The notes: generated from the letters alone by a model not told the origin. DNA of 22,745 nucleotides from Paracoccaceae bacterium (GCA_003561595.1 PWWF01000094.1:1-22745), one strand, 5' to 3'. Shown: positions 8,831-16,879, numbered from the stretch's first letter. Numbers and translations: made by a program.

Positions 8831-9516
8831 CCCACCAGTTCGGGCAATTCGCCCAGATGCGCCAGCACGCGAAAGCGCGGATGCGTCACCGGGGCCTCTG
8901 CGCGCTCGATCTCCCATTCCAGGCCAAAGGGCACATGAACCCCCCAGCCGCCTGCGAGAATCGGGGGCAGCACGTCCGATTTCATCGAATTGCCGGCCAT
9001 CAGCGCCGCCTCTGGCCCGTCGCCATGGCGCTCGAAAATCGCGGAATAGACCGGCGCGGTCTTGTCCGACACGATCTCGATGGCGTCGAACATCTCGCCC
9101 AGCCCGGATTGCGCCAGCTTGCGTTCCTGATCCAGCAGATCGCCCTTGGTGATCAGCACCAGCCGATGCGACGGCGCCAGGGCTGAAATGGCGTCCTCGG
9201 CATGGGGCAACAGCTCTATCGGGTGGCGCAGCATGTCCTGCCCCGCGCTCAGCAATTCCGATATCACCTTGGCAGGCACGCGCTGGTCGGTCACCTCTAT
9301 CGCGGTTTCGATCATCGACAGGACGAATCCCTTGATCCCGAATCCGTAGTGCCCCAGATTGCGTCGCTCGGCGGCCAGCAGCCGCGCCATCAATGTGTCG
9401 CGATCCGTGTAATCGGCCAGCAGATCGGCGAAATGGTCCTGGGTCATGCGAAAGAAACGCTCATTATGCCAGAGCGTGTCATCTGCATCGAAACCGATTG
9501 TCGTGATCCGGGTCAT
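8812..9516 (-). CDS. HAD-superfamily hydrolase
   Basis: This 234-residue haloacid dehalogenase-like phosphatase has all four HAD motifs. Motif I is FDADDTLW with nucleophile D10 and acid/base D12. Motif II is VLITKGD. Motif III is the lysine in VSDKT. Motif IV is represented by the MAGNSMKSDVLPP region with its acidic residue. The insert between motifs I and II is mostly helical, suggesting a C1-type cap. The product is cytoplasmic with no signal peptide. The physiological substrate cannot be inferred; many relatives are general small-molecule phosphatases. It diverges from clpS, the two starts being 113 bases apart. Confidence 0.85.
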   Translation of the reverse strand: MTRITTIGFDADDTLWHNERFFRMTQDHFADLLADYTDRDTLMARLLAAERRNLGHYGFGIKGFVLSMIETAIEVTDQRVPAKVISELLSAGQDMLRHPIELLPHAEDAISALAPSHRLVLITKGDLLDQERKLAQSGLGEMFDAIEIVSDKTAPVYSAIFERHGDGPEAALMAGNSMKSDVLPPILAGGWGVHVPFGLEWEIERAEAPVTHPRFRVLAHLGELPELVGWIDGS

Positions 9517-9629
9517 CCGTTACGTCCTGATCTGCGCGAGGTGGCGACCGGGGGGCTTTTCAGGCCGCAGGGTTACGCTATATTGCGGACAACGCGTGCG
9601 CAATCCGGCTATAGGGGGCACTCTTCGGC

Positions 9630-9974
9630 ATGACCGTGGTACACAACATGGCAGGGCAAGACCCGAACGGGCCAGAAGGCGACAATGCCGTCGTCACCAA
9701 GACCCGTACGCGCACCCAGCGTCCGCCGATGTACAAGGTTCTGCTGCTGAATGACGATTTCACGCCGATGGAATTCGTCGTCCATGTGCTGGAGCGGTTT
9801 TTCGGCATGTCCCATGCCATGGCCTTCGACATCATGCTGACCGTTCACAAGAAGGGGGTGGCAGTTGTGGGTGTGTTCTCTTATGAGGTGGCCGAGACGA
9901 AGGTGGCACAGGTGATGGATTTCGCCCGGCGCCATCAGCACCCGCTGCAATGCACGCTGGAAAAAGAGGAATAG
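9630..9974 (+). CDS. clpS: ATP-dependent Clp protease adaptor ClpS
   Basis: This 114-residue adaptor should deliver N-degron substrates to ClpAP. The core is unmistakable: [17 protein letters not shown] with the N-degron pocket residues, then VLERFF, the V-H-K-K-G helix turn and SYEVAETKV, ending [11 protein letters not shown]. The first 33 or so residues are a flexible polar tail. I chose the ATG at 9630 because an AGGGGGC sequence lies about 12 bases upstream; the in-frame ATG at 9648 has no ribosome-binding site. A TATATT at 9579-9584 could be a -10 element, but its -35 is weak. No clpA gene follows: the next gene is an rRNA methyltransferase starting 14 bases after the stop. Confidence 0.93.
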   Translation: MTVVHNMAGQDPNGPEGDNAVVTKTRTRTQRPPMYKVLLLNDDFTPMEFVVHVLERFFGMSHAMAFDIMLTVHKKGVAVVGVFSYEVAETKVAQVMDFARRHQHPLQCTLEKEE

Positions 9975-9988
9975 GCGCCGCGCGCCCC

Positions 9989-11053
9989 ATGACCCTTTTG
10001 CACACTCTGTTCCATGACCCCGCGCCGCGTTCGGTGCGCCTGAGCGTGGCGATGGCCGAAGGGCTGTCGCTGCCCGACGGGCCGATCTGCGTGCTGCGCC
10101 CGCGCGCGGGTGAACAGTTCGACCCGTTGCCCATGGACCGGCTGCAGATGGTGCAGGGCTTTGCGCCCGATCACGCGGCATTGCAGGCCGCGGGCCATTC
10201 CGTGTCGGTCACGCCTGCGCCGGCCCCCAACGCCCTGATCTGCCTGCCGCGCGCCAAGGCCGAAGGGCTGGGCCTGATCGCGCAGGCCGTAGCGGGCGGC
10301 GCGCAATGCGTCATGGTGGACGGGCAAAAGACCGATGGCGTGGAAAGCGTGCTGAAAGCCGTGCGCCAGCGTGTCGAGGTCAGTGGCGTTGTGTCCAAGG
10401 CGCATGGCAAGCTGTTCTGGTTCACCCCCGGCATCGAGAGATTCGCCGAGTGGCAGCTTGCCCCGCAGCCCGTCAGCGACCCGGATTACGGCGCGTTCCA
10501 GACGATGCCGGGCCTCTTCTCGGCTGGCGAAATAGACCCCGCATCGCGCTTGCTGGCCGAATATCTGCCCGACACCTTGCCTGCCATCATGGCCGATCTG
10601 GGTGCGGGCTGGGGGTATCTGGCAGCGGCCTGTCTGGCGCGCAAAGGCATCGAAGCCCTGCATCTGATCGAGGCCGAGGCCGCCGCGCTGGAGCTTGCGC
10701 GTACGAATGTCCCCGACCCGCGCGCGCAGTTTCATTGGACCGATGCGACGCAGCCGCTCTCCCTGCCGCCTGTGGGGGGCGTGGTCATGAACCCGCCCTT
10801 TCACACGGGCCGCACGCCCCAGCCTGCGCTGGGGCTGGCGTTCATCGAATCGGCCGCGCGTCTGCTGACGGGGCGCGGGCAAGTATGGATGGTGGCGAAT
10901 CGCCATCTGCCTTATGAGAAAACTTTGGCCGAGCGTTTCGGCCAGTATCAGGTCCTGGCCGAGACCGGCGCCTTTCGTGTCTGGCACGCCAGCGGCCCGC
11001 GCAGCCGATCCGCGCATACCCCTTCACGTCAACGACGAGAGCGATCCCGATGA
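9989..11053 (+). CDS. RsmC-like 16S rRNA guanine-N2 methyltransferase
   Basis: This class I SAM-dependent methyltransferase of 354 residues resembles RsmC, which makes m2G1207 in 16S rRNA. The SAM-binding glycine motif is DLGAGWG (203-209) and the amino-group methyltransferase motif is NPPF (268-271). The first half (about 1-180) has no catalytic motifs of its own but keeps the duplicated degenerate methyltransferase-like domain typical of RsmC and RlmG. I chose the ATG at 9989 because it begins just after clpS; an upstream in-frame ATG at 9950 would overlap clpS and add a non-conserved 13-residue leader. The stop overlaps the SDR start in an ATGA arrangement. RsmC and RlmG cannot be fully separated by eye. 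Confidence 0.8.
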   Translation: MTLLHTLFHDPAPRSVRLSVAMAEGLSLPDGPICVLRPRAGEQFDPLPMDRLQMVQGFAPDHAALQAAGHSVSVTPAPAPNALICLPRAKAEGLGLIAQAVAGGAQCVMVDGQKTDGVESVLKAVRQRVEVSGVVSKAHGKLFWFTPGIERFAEWQLAPQPVSDPDYGAFQTMPGLFSAGEIDPASRLLAEYLPDTLPAIMADLGAGWGYLAAACLARKGIEALHLIEAEAAALELARTNVPDPRAQFHWTDATQPLSLPPVGGVVMNPPFHTGRTPQPALGLAFIESAARLLTGRGQVWMVANRHLPYEKTLAERFGQYQVLAETGAFRVWHASGPRSRSAHTPSRQRRERSR

Positions 11054-11859
11054 GTTTTTCGATTTCCGGCAAGGTCGCCATCGTGACCGGGTCTGCCAAT
11101 GGGGTGGGCCTGGCGATTGCGCGTCATTTCGTGGCCCAGGGCGCGCGCGTCGTGCTGGTGGACCGTGATGAAAAGCGCCTGCGGTCCGAAGTGGCAAAGA
11201 TGTCGGGCGCGGATGAACATGCGATCTTTTTCGCGGGCGACCTGCGCGAACATCTGACCCGCGCCAATCTGTTGTCGGCCACGCTCGATGCCTTTGACCG
11301 GGTCGATATCCTGATCAATGCCACGCGCGAATGCATCCCCTGCGACCCGCTTAACGATCAGGGCGATGCCGTGCAGGACGCGTTGCAGCAGAATCTTCTG
11401 GCCAGCATGAAGCTCAGCCAGTTGATCGCGCGCCAGATGATCGCCCAGGCCGAAGAGGCCGAGGATGACCCCAAGGCGATCGGCTCCATCATCAACCTGT
11501 CCTCGATCGCGGCGCGGCGCACGCAGCCCGAACTGATGGCCTATTCCATCGCCTCTGCCGCGCTGGACCAGATGACACGCTCGCTGGCCGTGGCGCTGGC
11601 CAAGCACCGCATCCGCATCAATGCCGTGGCGCTGGGCAGTGTCATGAGCGCCAATCTCAAGGATCAGATCAACGCGCATGAAGATTATCGCGACATGATC
11701 CTGCAACAAACCCCCATGGGCCGGATCGGCGCGTCATCCGAGGCGGCAGAGGCCGTGCAATTCCTCGCCTCGGACGCGGCGGCCTTCATGACCGGGCAGA
11801 TCATCACCATCGATGGTGGGCGCACCCTGCTGGACCCGGTTTCCGTGCCCGCGCATTGA
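11050..11859 (+). CDS. SDR-family protein lacking the catalytic lysine
   Basis: This 269-residue short-chain dehydrogenase/reductase-like protein has a normal cofactor-binding TGSANGVG (13-20), and D38 after the second strand suggests NAD preference. The catalytic Asn115, Ser152 and Tyr165 are present, with the usual 13-residue Ser-Tyr spacing. However, the residue four after the tyrosine, normally the essential lysine of YxxxK, is Ser169 (YSIAS). The NNAG motif that supports the nucleotide pocket reads N90-A91-T92. The C-terminal MGRIG...FLASDAAAFMTGQIITIDGG block is typical of classical SDRs. It is either an altered enzyme or a binding/scaffold protein. It is translationally coupled to the methyltransferase upstream and is convergent with the GntP-type permease, three bases separating the two stop codons. 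Confidence 0.85.
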   Translation: MSFSISGKVAIVTGSANGVGLAIARHFVAQGARVVLVDRDEKRLRSEVAKMSGADEHAIFFAGDLREHLTRANLLSATLDAFDRVDILINATRECIPCDPLNDQGDAVQDALQQNLLASMKLSQLIARQMIAQAEEAEDDPKAIGSIINLSSIAARRTQPELMAYSIASAALDQMTRSLAVALAKHRIRINAVALGSVMSANLKDQINAHEDYRDMILQQTPMGRIGASSEAAEAVQFLASDAAAFMTGQIITIDGGRTLLDPVSVPAH

Positions 11860-11862
11860 AGC

Positions 11863-13242
11863 TCAGAAACTGCCGAAGATCGTGCCGAGCGTGATCAGCA
11901 CCACCAGCGCGATCAGCGGGATGATGACGGCCACAACAGCGATATCGCGATAGGCCTCGCGATGGGTCAGCCCGCAGATGGTCAGAAGCGTGATGACCGC
12001 CCCGTTATGGGGCAGCGCGTCCAGCCCGCCCGTGGCCACCGCCGTCACCCGGTGCAGCAATTCGGGCGAGATACCGGCGGCCAGCCCCATCTCCAGATAG
12101 GTCTCGCCCAGGGTCGCGAGCGCGATCGACATCCCGCCAGAGGCCGATCCCGTCATCCCCGCCAGCAGGCTGGTTCCGATGGCCAGTGAAATCAGCGGGT
12201 TGTCGCCCCCGGCCACAACCACCCAGTCGCGGATCAGCGCAAAGCCAGACAGCGACGCAATGACCGCGCCGAACCCCACAAGGCTGGCCGTGTTGAAGAT
12301 CGGCAGCAGCGAGTCCTTGGCGCCCGTATCCAGTGCCTCTGCCAGACGCTTGCGCAACCGCGTCCAGTTCAGTGCGATCAGCGCAAGGCTCGACAGTGTC
12401 AGCGCCGCGATGATTGACCACACTCCGCGCACCGACTCGATATCCGTGCCGCCATAAAGCGGCTGGTCCAGATAGGATGTGTCAAGCCGCGGGATGAGCA
12501 CAAAGGTAAAGGCCAGATTCAGCAGCAGCACCAGCGCCAGCGGCGTGCCCGCCACGATCAGCCCGGGCTGGTCTGCCGCTCCCGCTTGCGCGACATCCTC
12601 CTCGGTATCGCCATAGCCCGGCCCCAGCAGGCGGGCGCGCCGTTCCAGCCACAGCCAGCCAAGCGCCAGCATGACCAGCCCTGTCAGCACGCCCAGCCCC
12701 GGCGCGGCAAAGGGGGTGGTGCCGAAATAGGGCATCGGGATCGCATTCTGGATGGCAGGCGTGCCGGGCAGGGCAGTCATGGTAAAGGTGAATGCCCCAA
12801 GCGCGATGGTGGCGGGGATCAGGCGCTTGGGCAGATCGGCCTCGCGGAACAGATGCGCGGCGATGGGCCAGACAGCAAAGGCCACCACGAACAGCGACAC
12901 CCCGCCATAGGTCATCAGCGCGCAGGACAGGATCACCGAAAGGATCGCCCGCCCGGGCCCCAGCCCGCGAATGATCCCGTCCGCCAGCACCTGCGCCGCG
13001 CCCGAGGCATCCATCAGCTTGCCGAATACCGCACCCAGCAAAAACAGCGGAAAGAACTGGACGATAAAGCCGCCCGTGGCCTGCATGAATATCTGCGTAT
13101 AGCTCGCCAGCATCGGCCCGCCGTCCGAGGCCAGCACTGCAAGAGTGGCCAGCGCAGGGGTCAGCAGCAGCAGGCTCAGCCCGCGATAGGCCAGATAGAT
13201 CAGCGCCCCCAGCGCAAGGGCAATGACAAGGATCCCGCTCAT
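11863..13242 (-). CDS. GntP-family permease
   Basis: This 459-residue, very hydrophobic secondary transporter is of the GntP (gluconate:H+ symporter) family. About 12-14 membrane segments are visible. Recognisable patches include the MTYGGVSLFVVAFAVWPIA region, ALPGTPAIQNAIP, the TGSASGGMSIAL loop and the GGLDALPHNGAVITLL stretch. The last three are typical of the GntP branch that includes putative 3-hydroxybutyrate and other organic-acid permeases rather than strict gluconate carriers. The substrate is not determinable. The gene is convergent with the SDR gene with almost no gap and diverges from aroQ. Its 5' leader carries the nested inverted repeats at 13258-13293, so leader-based or operator-based control is likely. 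Confidence 0.85.
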   Translation of the reverse strand: MSGILVIALALGALIYLAYRGLSLLLLTPALATLAVLASDGGPMLASYTQIFMQATGGFIVQFFPLFLLGAVFGKLMDASGAAQVLADGIIRGLGPGRAILSVILSCALMTYGGVSLFVVAFAVWPIAAHLFREADLPKRLIPATIALGAFTFTMTALPGTPAIQNAIPMPYFGTTPFAAPGLGVLTGLVMLALGWLWLERRARLLGPGYGDTEEDVAQAGAADQPGLIVAGTPLALVLLLNLAFTFVLIPRLDTSYLDQPLYGGTDIESVRGVWSIIAALTLSSLALIALNWTRLRKRLAEALDTGAKDSLLPIFNTASLVGFGAVIASLSGFALIRDWVVVAGGDNPLISLAIGTSLLAGMTGSASGGMSIALATLGETYLEMGLAAGISPELLHRVTAVATGGLDALPHNGAVITLLTICGLTHREAYRDIAVVAVIIPLIALVVLITLGTIFGSF

Positions 13243-13257
13243 ATGCCGCGCCTTTCA

Positions 13258-13293
13258 GGTCATGCTGCACCGCAGCATATCTGTCGCATGACC
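13258..13293 (-). promoter_or_regulatory. Nested, mutually exclusive inverted repeats upstream of the GntP permease gene
   Basis: Two perfect inverted repeats overlap here. The outer pair is GGTCATGC (13258-13265) with GCATGACC (13286-13293), 8-base arms 20 bases apart. The inner pair is ATGCTGC (13262-13268) with GCAGCAT (13272-13278), 7-base arms around a 3-base loop. They share bases, so the two hairpins cannot form at once. The element ends 15 bases before the permease start on the minus strand. It may be a bipartite operator or an RNA switch near the ribosome-binding site. Confidence 0.45.
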
Positions 13294-13387
13294 GCGCTGA
13301 TCTGGCAAGGCGGTTTGCACGCGTGCCGTGCCGCTTTCACTGACCGCCAATTCATGGCATCAAGCCTTGGCAACCGGAGGGCACGCC

Positions 13388-13834
13388 ATGACAGCGCCAG
13401 TGATCCATATTCTGAACGGTCCCAATCTGAACCTGCTGGGCCAGCGCCAGCCGGAGATCTACGGTCATGACACGCTGGAGGATATCGCCCGCGCCTGCGC
13501 CACGCTGGGGGGGCGTCTTGGCCTTGCCACGCAATTGCGGCAAAGCAACCATGAGGGCGCGCTGGTCGAGATGATCCATGCCGCGCGGGCCGAGGCGCAG
13601 GGTATCATCATCAACCCCGCCGCCTATACGCACACATCTGTGGCCATTCTGGATGCGCTGAACCTGTTCGACGGCCCCGTGATCGAGGTGCATCTGTCCA
13701 ATATCCACAAACGCGAAGCCTTTCGCCATCATTCCTATGTCAGCACCCGCGCTGATGCCGTGATCGCGGGCTGCGGCGCGCATGGCTATACCCTCGCCCT
13801 GCGCCAGATGGCGCATCTGCTGCTGCCATCCTGA
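13388..13834 (+). CDS. aroQ: Type II 3-dehydroquinate dehydratase AroQ
   Basis: This 148-residue enzyme of the shikimate pathway should convert 3-dehydroquinate to 3-dehydroshikimate. Length and motifs match the dodecameric type II class: [17 protein letters not shown] with R20 and catalytic Y25, QSNHEG (52-57), [10 protein letters not shown] (75-84), and [11 protein letters not shown] with catalytic H102 and substrate-binding R109. The ATG at 13388 is preceded by GGAGG at 13375-13379 with ideal spacing. In-frame codons further upstream, from 13328, would add 20 non-conserved residues and are rejected. It appears to be transcribed alone. Confidence 0.96.
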   Translation: MTAPVIHILNGPNLNLLGQRQPEIYGHDTLEDIARACATLGGRLGLATQLRQSNHEGALVEMIHAARAEAQGIIINPAAYTHTSVAILDALNLFDGPVIEVHLSNIHKREAFRHHSYVSTRADAVIAGCGAHGYTLALRQMAHLLLPS

Positions 13835-13843
13835 CCGTTATCG

Positions 13844-13875
13844 GCTTAATCTTGCCAAAAATACTCAAAAAAACA
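13844..13875. terminator. A/T-rich CCAAAAATACTC element after aroQ
   Basis: Soon after the aroQ stop is an A/T-rich stretch reading TTGCCAAAAATACTC followed by seven A residues, clearly different from the GC-rich surroundings. From memory, closely similar strings recur downstream of genes in Rhodobacterales genomes and may mark transcript ends. No strong hairpin is visible. The function is a guess. Confidence 0.3.
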
Positions 13876-13958
13876 TCTGCGGCTCGGGCCTAACGCAAGC
13901 GGTGGCCTCCGCGCTGAAAATCTCGTGCCCGGCATGCTTGCCTCTCGGCCATGCGCGA

Positions 13959-14777
13959 TCAGGGCGTCTCGGGCCCCGCGACCGCATCGATGGCGTCGCG
14001 CAGCGTGGCGGCAAATTCGGGATGGTCATAGATGTCGTTATGCCGCGCCTCCAGCCGCCAGATCGCGCGGGCGGGGCGGCCTGCATCGGCCAGCCCCTGG
14101 GCCAATGCCGCGGCGCGGGGGGGCGGGATGACCTCATCATGGCGGGCGATGATCAGGGCGACGGGCGCGTCGCTTTGCGCCAGCGCATCGAGCGCGGGCA
14201 TGTCATGGCGGAAGAGCCAGCGCACGGGTGCGAAGGGAAAGCTGGTGCGCGCAACCGCCATCAGGCTGTCAAAAGGCGTGACCAGCACGGCGCCCGCGAT
14301 GGGCCGGGCCTGCGCCAGATGCGCGGCCACCCCTGCACCGATGCTGAAGCCCACGGCGATGATCTCGGTGTCTGCATCCGCGATCAGCTTGTCATGGATC
14401 GCCAGCGAATCCGCCATCAGCGCATCGGCTGACGGGCGGCCTGTGCTGGGCGCATAGCCGCGAAAGTGAAAGGCGGCGACCGGGTGATCGGGCGCGCGCT
14501 GGTGCAGAAACAGCGCCACGGCCTCGGCATTCCAGGCATTGCCGCCAAAGCCCAACAGCAGCGGTGCGCCCCTGTCGGCACCGGGCAGGCGCACCCCTTC
14601 CAGTGTCGTGCCATCGTCGAGCGTGACCTGCAGCCGCTCGGCGCCCCCGGGCAATTGCGGGGCAGGTCCGACCATGCTGCGCGGAAACAGCATGCCGGTC
14701 TGCAGCACGGCCAGCAGCGCCACCAGCCCGGCCCAGAGCGTCAGACCCGCAAGCACGAATTTCGCGAGCACCCACAT
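13959..14777 (-). CDS. Membrane-anchored alpha/beta hydrolase
   Basis: This 272-residue alpha/beta hydrolase resembles the BEM46/ABHD-like group. An N-terminal hydrophobic segment (about 4-25) probably anchors it in the inner membrane. The catalytic triad is visible: nucleophile S145 in the elbow GFSIGAG (143-149), D214 in ARHDEVIPP, and H246 in EARHNDIYDHPEF. The oxyanion-hole region is LLGFGGNAWN (74-83). The substrate is unknown, perhaps an ester or acyl group at the membrane. It is the third gene of a minus-strand operon after ppx/gppA and rlmE, 24 bases downstream of the rlmE stop. The link to its neighbours may be only conserved gene order. Confidence 0.82.
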   Translation of the reverse strand: MWVLAKFVLAGLTLWAGLVALLAVLQTGMLFPRSMVGPAPQLPGGAERLQVTLDDGTTLEGVRLPGADRGAPLLLGFGGNAWNAEAVALFLHQRAPDHPVAAFHFRGYAPSTGRPSADALMADSLAIHDKLIADADTEIIAVGFSIGAGVAAHLAQARPIAGAVLVTPFDSLMAVARTSFPFAPVRWLFRHDMPALDALAQSDAPVALIIARHDEVIPPPRAAALAQGLADAGRPARAIWRLEARHNDIYDHPEFAATLRDAIDAVAGPETP

Positions 14778-14801
14778 CTCAGCCCCCGGCTGCCGCGCGC
14801 A

Positions 14802-15539
14802 TCATTCGGGGGCGGGGTCTTGTTCAGGGTCAGACCGGCCCCGGAACCCCTGCGCGACGACGTATTTTTCCGAACTGTCTGCGCGGCTGGCGGGGGGTTT
14901 GACATTGGCGACCTTGCGGAAGCGCTGTTTCAGCGCCTGCTGCAATTCCCCCTCGGCCCCCCCGGCCAGCACCTTGGCGACGAAGGTGCCGCCCTCATCC
15001 AGCACATCAAAGGCGAAATGGGCCGCAGCCTCGCACAGCGCCATGATCCGCAGATGGTCCGTCTGCTTGTGCCCAGAGGAGGACGCCGCCATGTCCGAGA
15101 GCACCACATCCGCACGCCCGCCCAGCCAGTCCTTGACCTGTGCATCCGCGCCCTCGTCCAGAAAATCGAGGACATGCGCCTCGGCCCCCGGCACGGGCTC
15201 GACCTCTTGCAGGTCGACGCCCAGCACCGTGCCCGTGCGCTTGCCGGATTTCTCGCCCAGAGCATTGACGCGGGCCACGGCCACCTGCAGCCAGCCGCCG
15301 GGCGCGCAGCCCAGATCGACCACCCGCGCGCCGGGCACCAGAAAGCGATACTTGTCGTCCAGTTCGATCAGCTTATAGGCCGCGCGCCCGCGATACCCGT
15401 CGCGCCGTGCGGCCGCGACATAAGGATCGTTCAATTGCCGCTCCAGCCAGCGGGTCGATGACAGCTTGCGCCCGCGCGCTGTCTTGACCTTGACCTTGAG
15501 ATCGCGCTGCCCGCGCCCCGATGTCCGCCCCGGTTTCAT
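14802..15539 (-). CDS. rlmE: 23S rRNA 2'-O-uridine methyltransferase RlmE (FtsJ/RrmJ)
   Basis: This 245-residue FtsJ-family enzyme should methylate the 2'-O of U2552 (E. coli numbering) in the A-loop of 23S rRNA, a late step in 50S assembly. The SAM motif DLGCAPGGW (75-83) is intact. The catalytic K-D-K-E tetrad is complete: K56 (AYKL), D148 (LSDMA), K188 (VAKVL) and E223 (SSEKY). A basic N-terminal tail of about 30 residues, rich in Lys and Arg, probably contacts RNA, and a short acidic tail ends the protein. It starts 12 bases after the ppx/gppA stop, with a G-rich ribosome-binding site in the gap. Confidence 0.95.
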   Translation of the reverse strand: MKPGRTSGRGQRDLKVKVKTARGRKLSSTRWLERQLNDPYVAAARRDGYRGRAAYKLIELDDKYRFLVPGARVVDLGCAPGGWLQVAVARVNALGEKSGKRTGTVLGVDLQEVEPVPGAEAHVLDFLDEGADAQVKDWLGGRADVVLSDMAASSSGHKQTDHLRIMALCEAAAHFAFDVLDEGGTFVAKVLAGGAEGELQQALKQRFRKVANVKPPASRADSSEKYVVAQGFRGRSDPEQDPAPE

Positions 15540-15551
15540 GAAGGCGCCCCC

Positions 15552-16694
15552 CTAATGTTCAAGTTTCAGCGCGCCGTCATGGCTCATCTGCGCGTAAAGC
15601 AGCCCCTCGCGCAGGCCCCGGTCGGCGACCGACATCCGTTCCGTCGGCCAGACGCGCATCAGCGCAGTCAGGATGGCCGCGCCCGACATGATCTGCGTGT
15701 GCCGCTCGCGCCCGATGCGCGGGTCCTGCCGCCGCCCGATAGGGCCAAGCGCCAGATATTCGCGGATCACCTTGTCAACCTGGGCGGAATTCATCACCAA
15801 CCCGTCCACCTTGTTGCGGTCATAGCGCCGCAGTCGCAGGTAAGACGCCGCAACCGTGGTGATCGTCCCCGAGGTTCCGATGATCTGAAACCCTTCATGC
15901 GCAGTGGCGTCGCGATAGGGGGCGAAGCTTTCGAGCTGTTCCTCGAAATACCAGCTCATCAGCGCAAAGCGCGCGGCATCGTCATCGACCTCGCGGAAAT
16001 GGTCCTTGAGCGTGGCCACCCCCAGCGGCACGGAAATCCAGTCGACGACATGGGCCTGACCGGGCAGCGCCTCGCGCATGAAAGGGCCATCATACATGCG
16101 CAGGATCGCATCGCGGCGCGCGGCCTCGGGCACGCGCGACAGATCGATCCACACCAGCTCGGTCGAGCCGCCACCGATATCGATGACCAGAAGCTGCGCG
16201 GTCGTGGGGTCCACCAGCGAGGCGCAGGACACGACCGCAAGCTGCGCTTCTTCTTCAGCGGTGATCACATCCAGTCGCAGCCCGGTCTCGTTGCGGACAC
16301 GGCGCATGAATTCGGCACTGTTGCTGGCGCGGCGGCAGGCTTCGGTCGCGACAAGGCGCATGTGCGACACCTTGTGATGTTCCAGCTTGGTCCGGCAGAT
16401 GCGCAGCGCCTGCAATGTGCGCTGCATGGGACGATGCGACAACATGCCAGAGGTTTTCAGCCCGGTGCCAAGCTCGACCGCCTTGGAAAAGCTGTCCACA
16501 ACCTCGAATTGCGTGCCCTTGGGGCGCGCAATCAGCATGCGACAACTATTCGTCCCCAGATCAAGCGCCGCATAGAGCGGGGCCTCATTCCGGGGTTGGC
16601 GCGGTGGCTGCACCGATGTCGGGGTCACGGCAGAGCGCGCCGGACCGGTCCTGAATTGAGCAGCGTCCGCGCCTGCGGGACGCTCGGGCGGCAT
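15552..16694 (-). CDS. Ppx/GppA-family exopolyphosphatase / pppGpp phosphohydrolase
   Basis: This 380-residue member of the ASKHA-fold Ppx/GppA family should hydrolyse polyphosphate or pppGpp. Phosphate-binding loop 1 is ALDLGTNSCRMLIA (about 43-56) and loop 2 is VIDIGGGSTELVW (mid-protein). Other family blocks are ATEACRRASN, the GTSGTITTVAA segment, and VADRGLREGLL near the end. The first 38 residues are a polar Pro/Arg-rich tail without homology that I can see. Reading stays open far upstream, but the ATG at 16694 is chosen because a GGAGGG ribosome-binding site lies about 7 bases before it and a plausible promoter precedes that. Ppx and GppA activities cannot be separated by sequence alone. 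It heads the operon with rlmE and the hydrolase. Confidence 0.9.
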   Translation of the reverse strand: MPPERPAGADAAQFRTGPARSAVTPTSVQPPRQPRNEAPLYAALDLGTNSCRMLIARPKGTQFEVVDSFSKAVELGTGLKTSGMLSHRPMQRTLQALRICRTKLEHHKVSHMRLVATEACRRASNSAEFMRRVRNETGLRLDVITAEEEAQLAVVSCASLVDPTTAQLLVIDIGGGSTELVWIDLSRVPEAARRDAILRMYDGPFMREALPGQAHVVDWISVPLGVATLKDHFREVDDDAARFALMSWYFEEQLESFAPYRDATAHEGFQIIGTSGTITTVAASYLRLRRYDRNKVDGLVMNSAQVDKVIREYLALGPIGRRQDPRIGRERHTQIMSGAAILTALMRVWPTERMSVADRGLREGLLYAQMSHDGALKLEH

Positions 16695-16722
16695 TTTCGC
16701 CCTCCAATATCGTGTTGGTTTA

Positions 16723-16751
16723 ACGATAGTGCGGGATAAACACTTAAGCAA
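16723..16751 (-). promoter_or_regulatory. Probable sigma-70 promoter of the ppx/gppA operon
   Basis: On the minus strand a TTGCTT -35 (16746-16751) and a TATCGT -10 (16723-16728) are separated by exactly 17 bases. Transcription would start roughly 20 bases before the GGAGGG ribosome-binding site of ppx/gppA. A small repeat AGCAA-GAGT-TTGCT (16747-16760) overlaps the -35 element. Confidence 0.5.
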
Positions 16752-16763
16752 GAGTTTGCTCAG

Positions 16764-16785
16764 CCTGCGGTGACCGAAGCGCAGG
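16764..16785. repeat. Inverted repeat in the ppx / virulence-factor intergenic region
   Basis: CCTGCG (16764-16769) and CGCAGG (16780-16785) are perfect arms around a 10-base loop. The repeat lies between the divergent operons, about 95 bases before the small-protein gene, and could be an operator or part of an untranslated leader. I cannot match the leader to any riboswitch I know. Confidence 0.3.
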
Positions 16786-16879
16786 TCGCAAAATGCGCGG
16801 CAAGGGGCGCTGGTTTGCGGCTGGGGCAGGGGGGCTGCGCGCATTCTGGCGGGCAACAGAAGGGAAAGGGGTAAAGCGG

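Noticed and set aside
9950-9988. Upstream-extended start for the RsmC-like gene inside clpS
   Set aside because: It adds 13 residues unlike the family, while the ATG at 9989 sits directly after the clpS stop.
9935-11017. Long minus-strand open frame opposite the RsmC-like gene
   Set aside because: It is the antisense shadow of a well-supported methyltransferase gene with no domain of its own.
13328-13387. Upstream-extended start for aroQ
   Set aside because: The 20 extra residues are not part of the family and the ATG at 13388 has a strong, well-spaced ribosome-binding site.
16695-16879. Possible SAM, SAH or cobalamin riboswitch before the methyl-transfer operon
   Set aside because: The pathway made this plausible, but the 185-base region shows none of the conserved cores I know for these riboswitches; only a simple 6-base inverted repeat is present.
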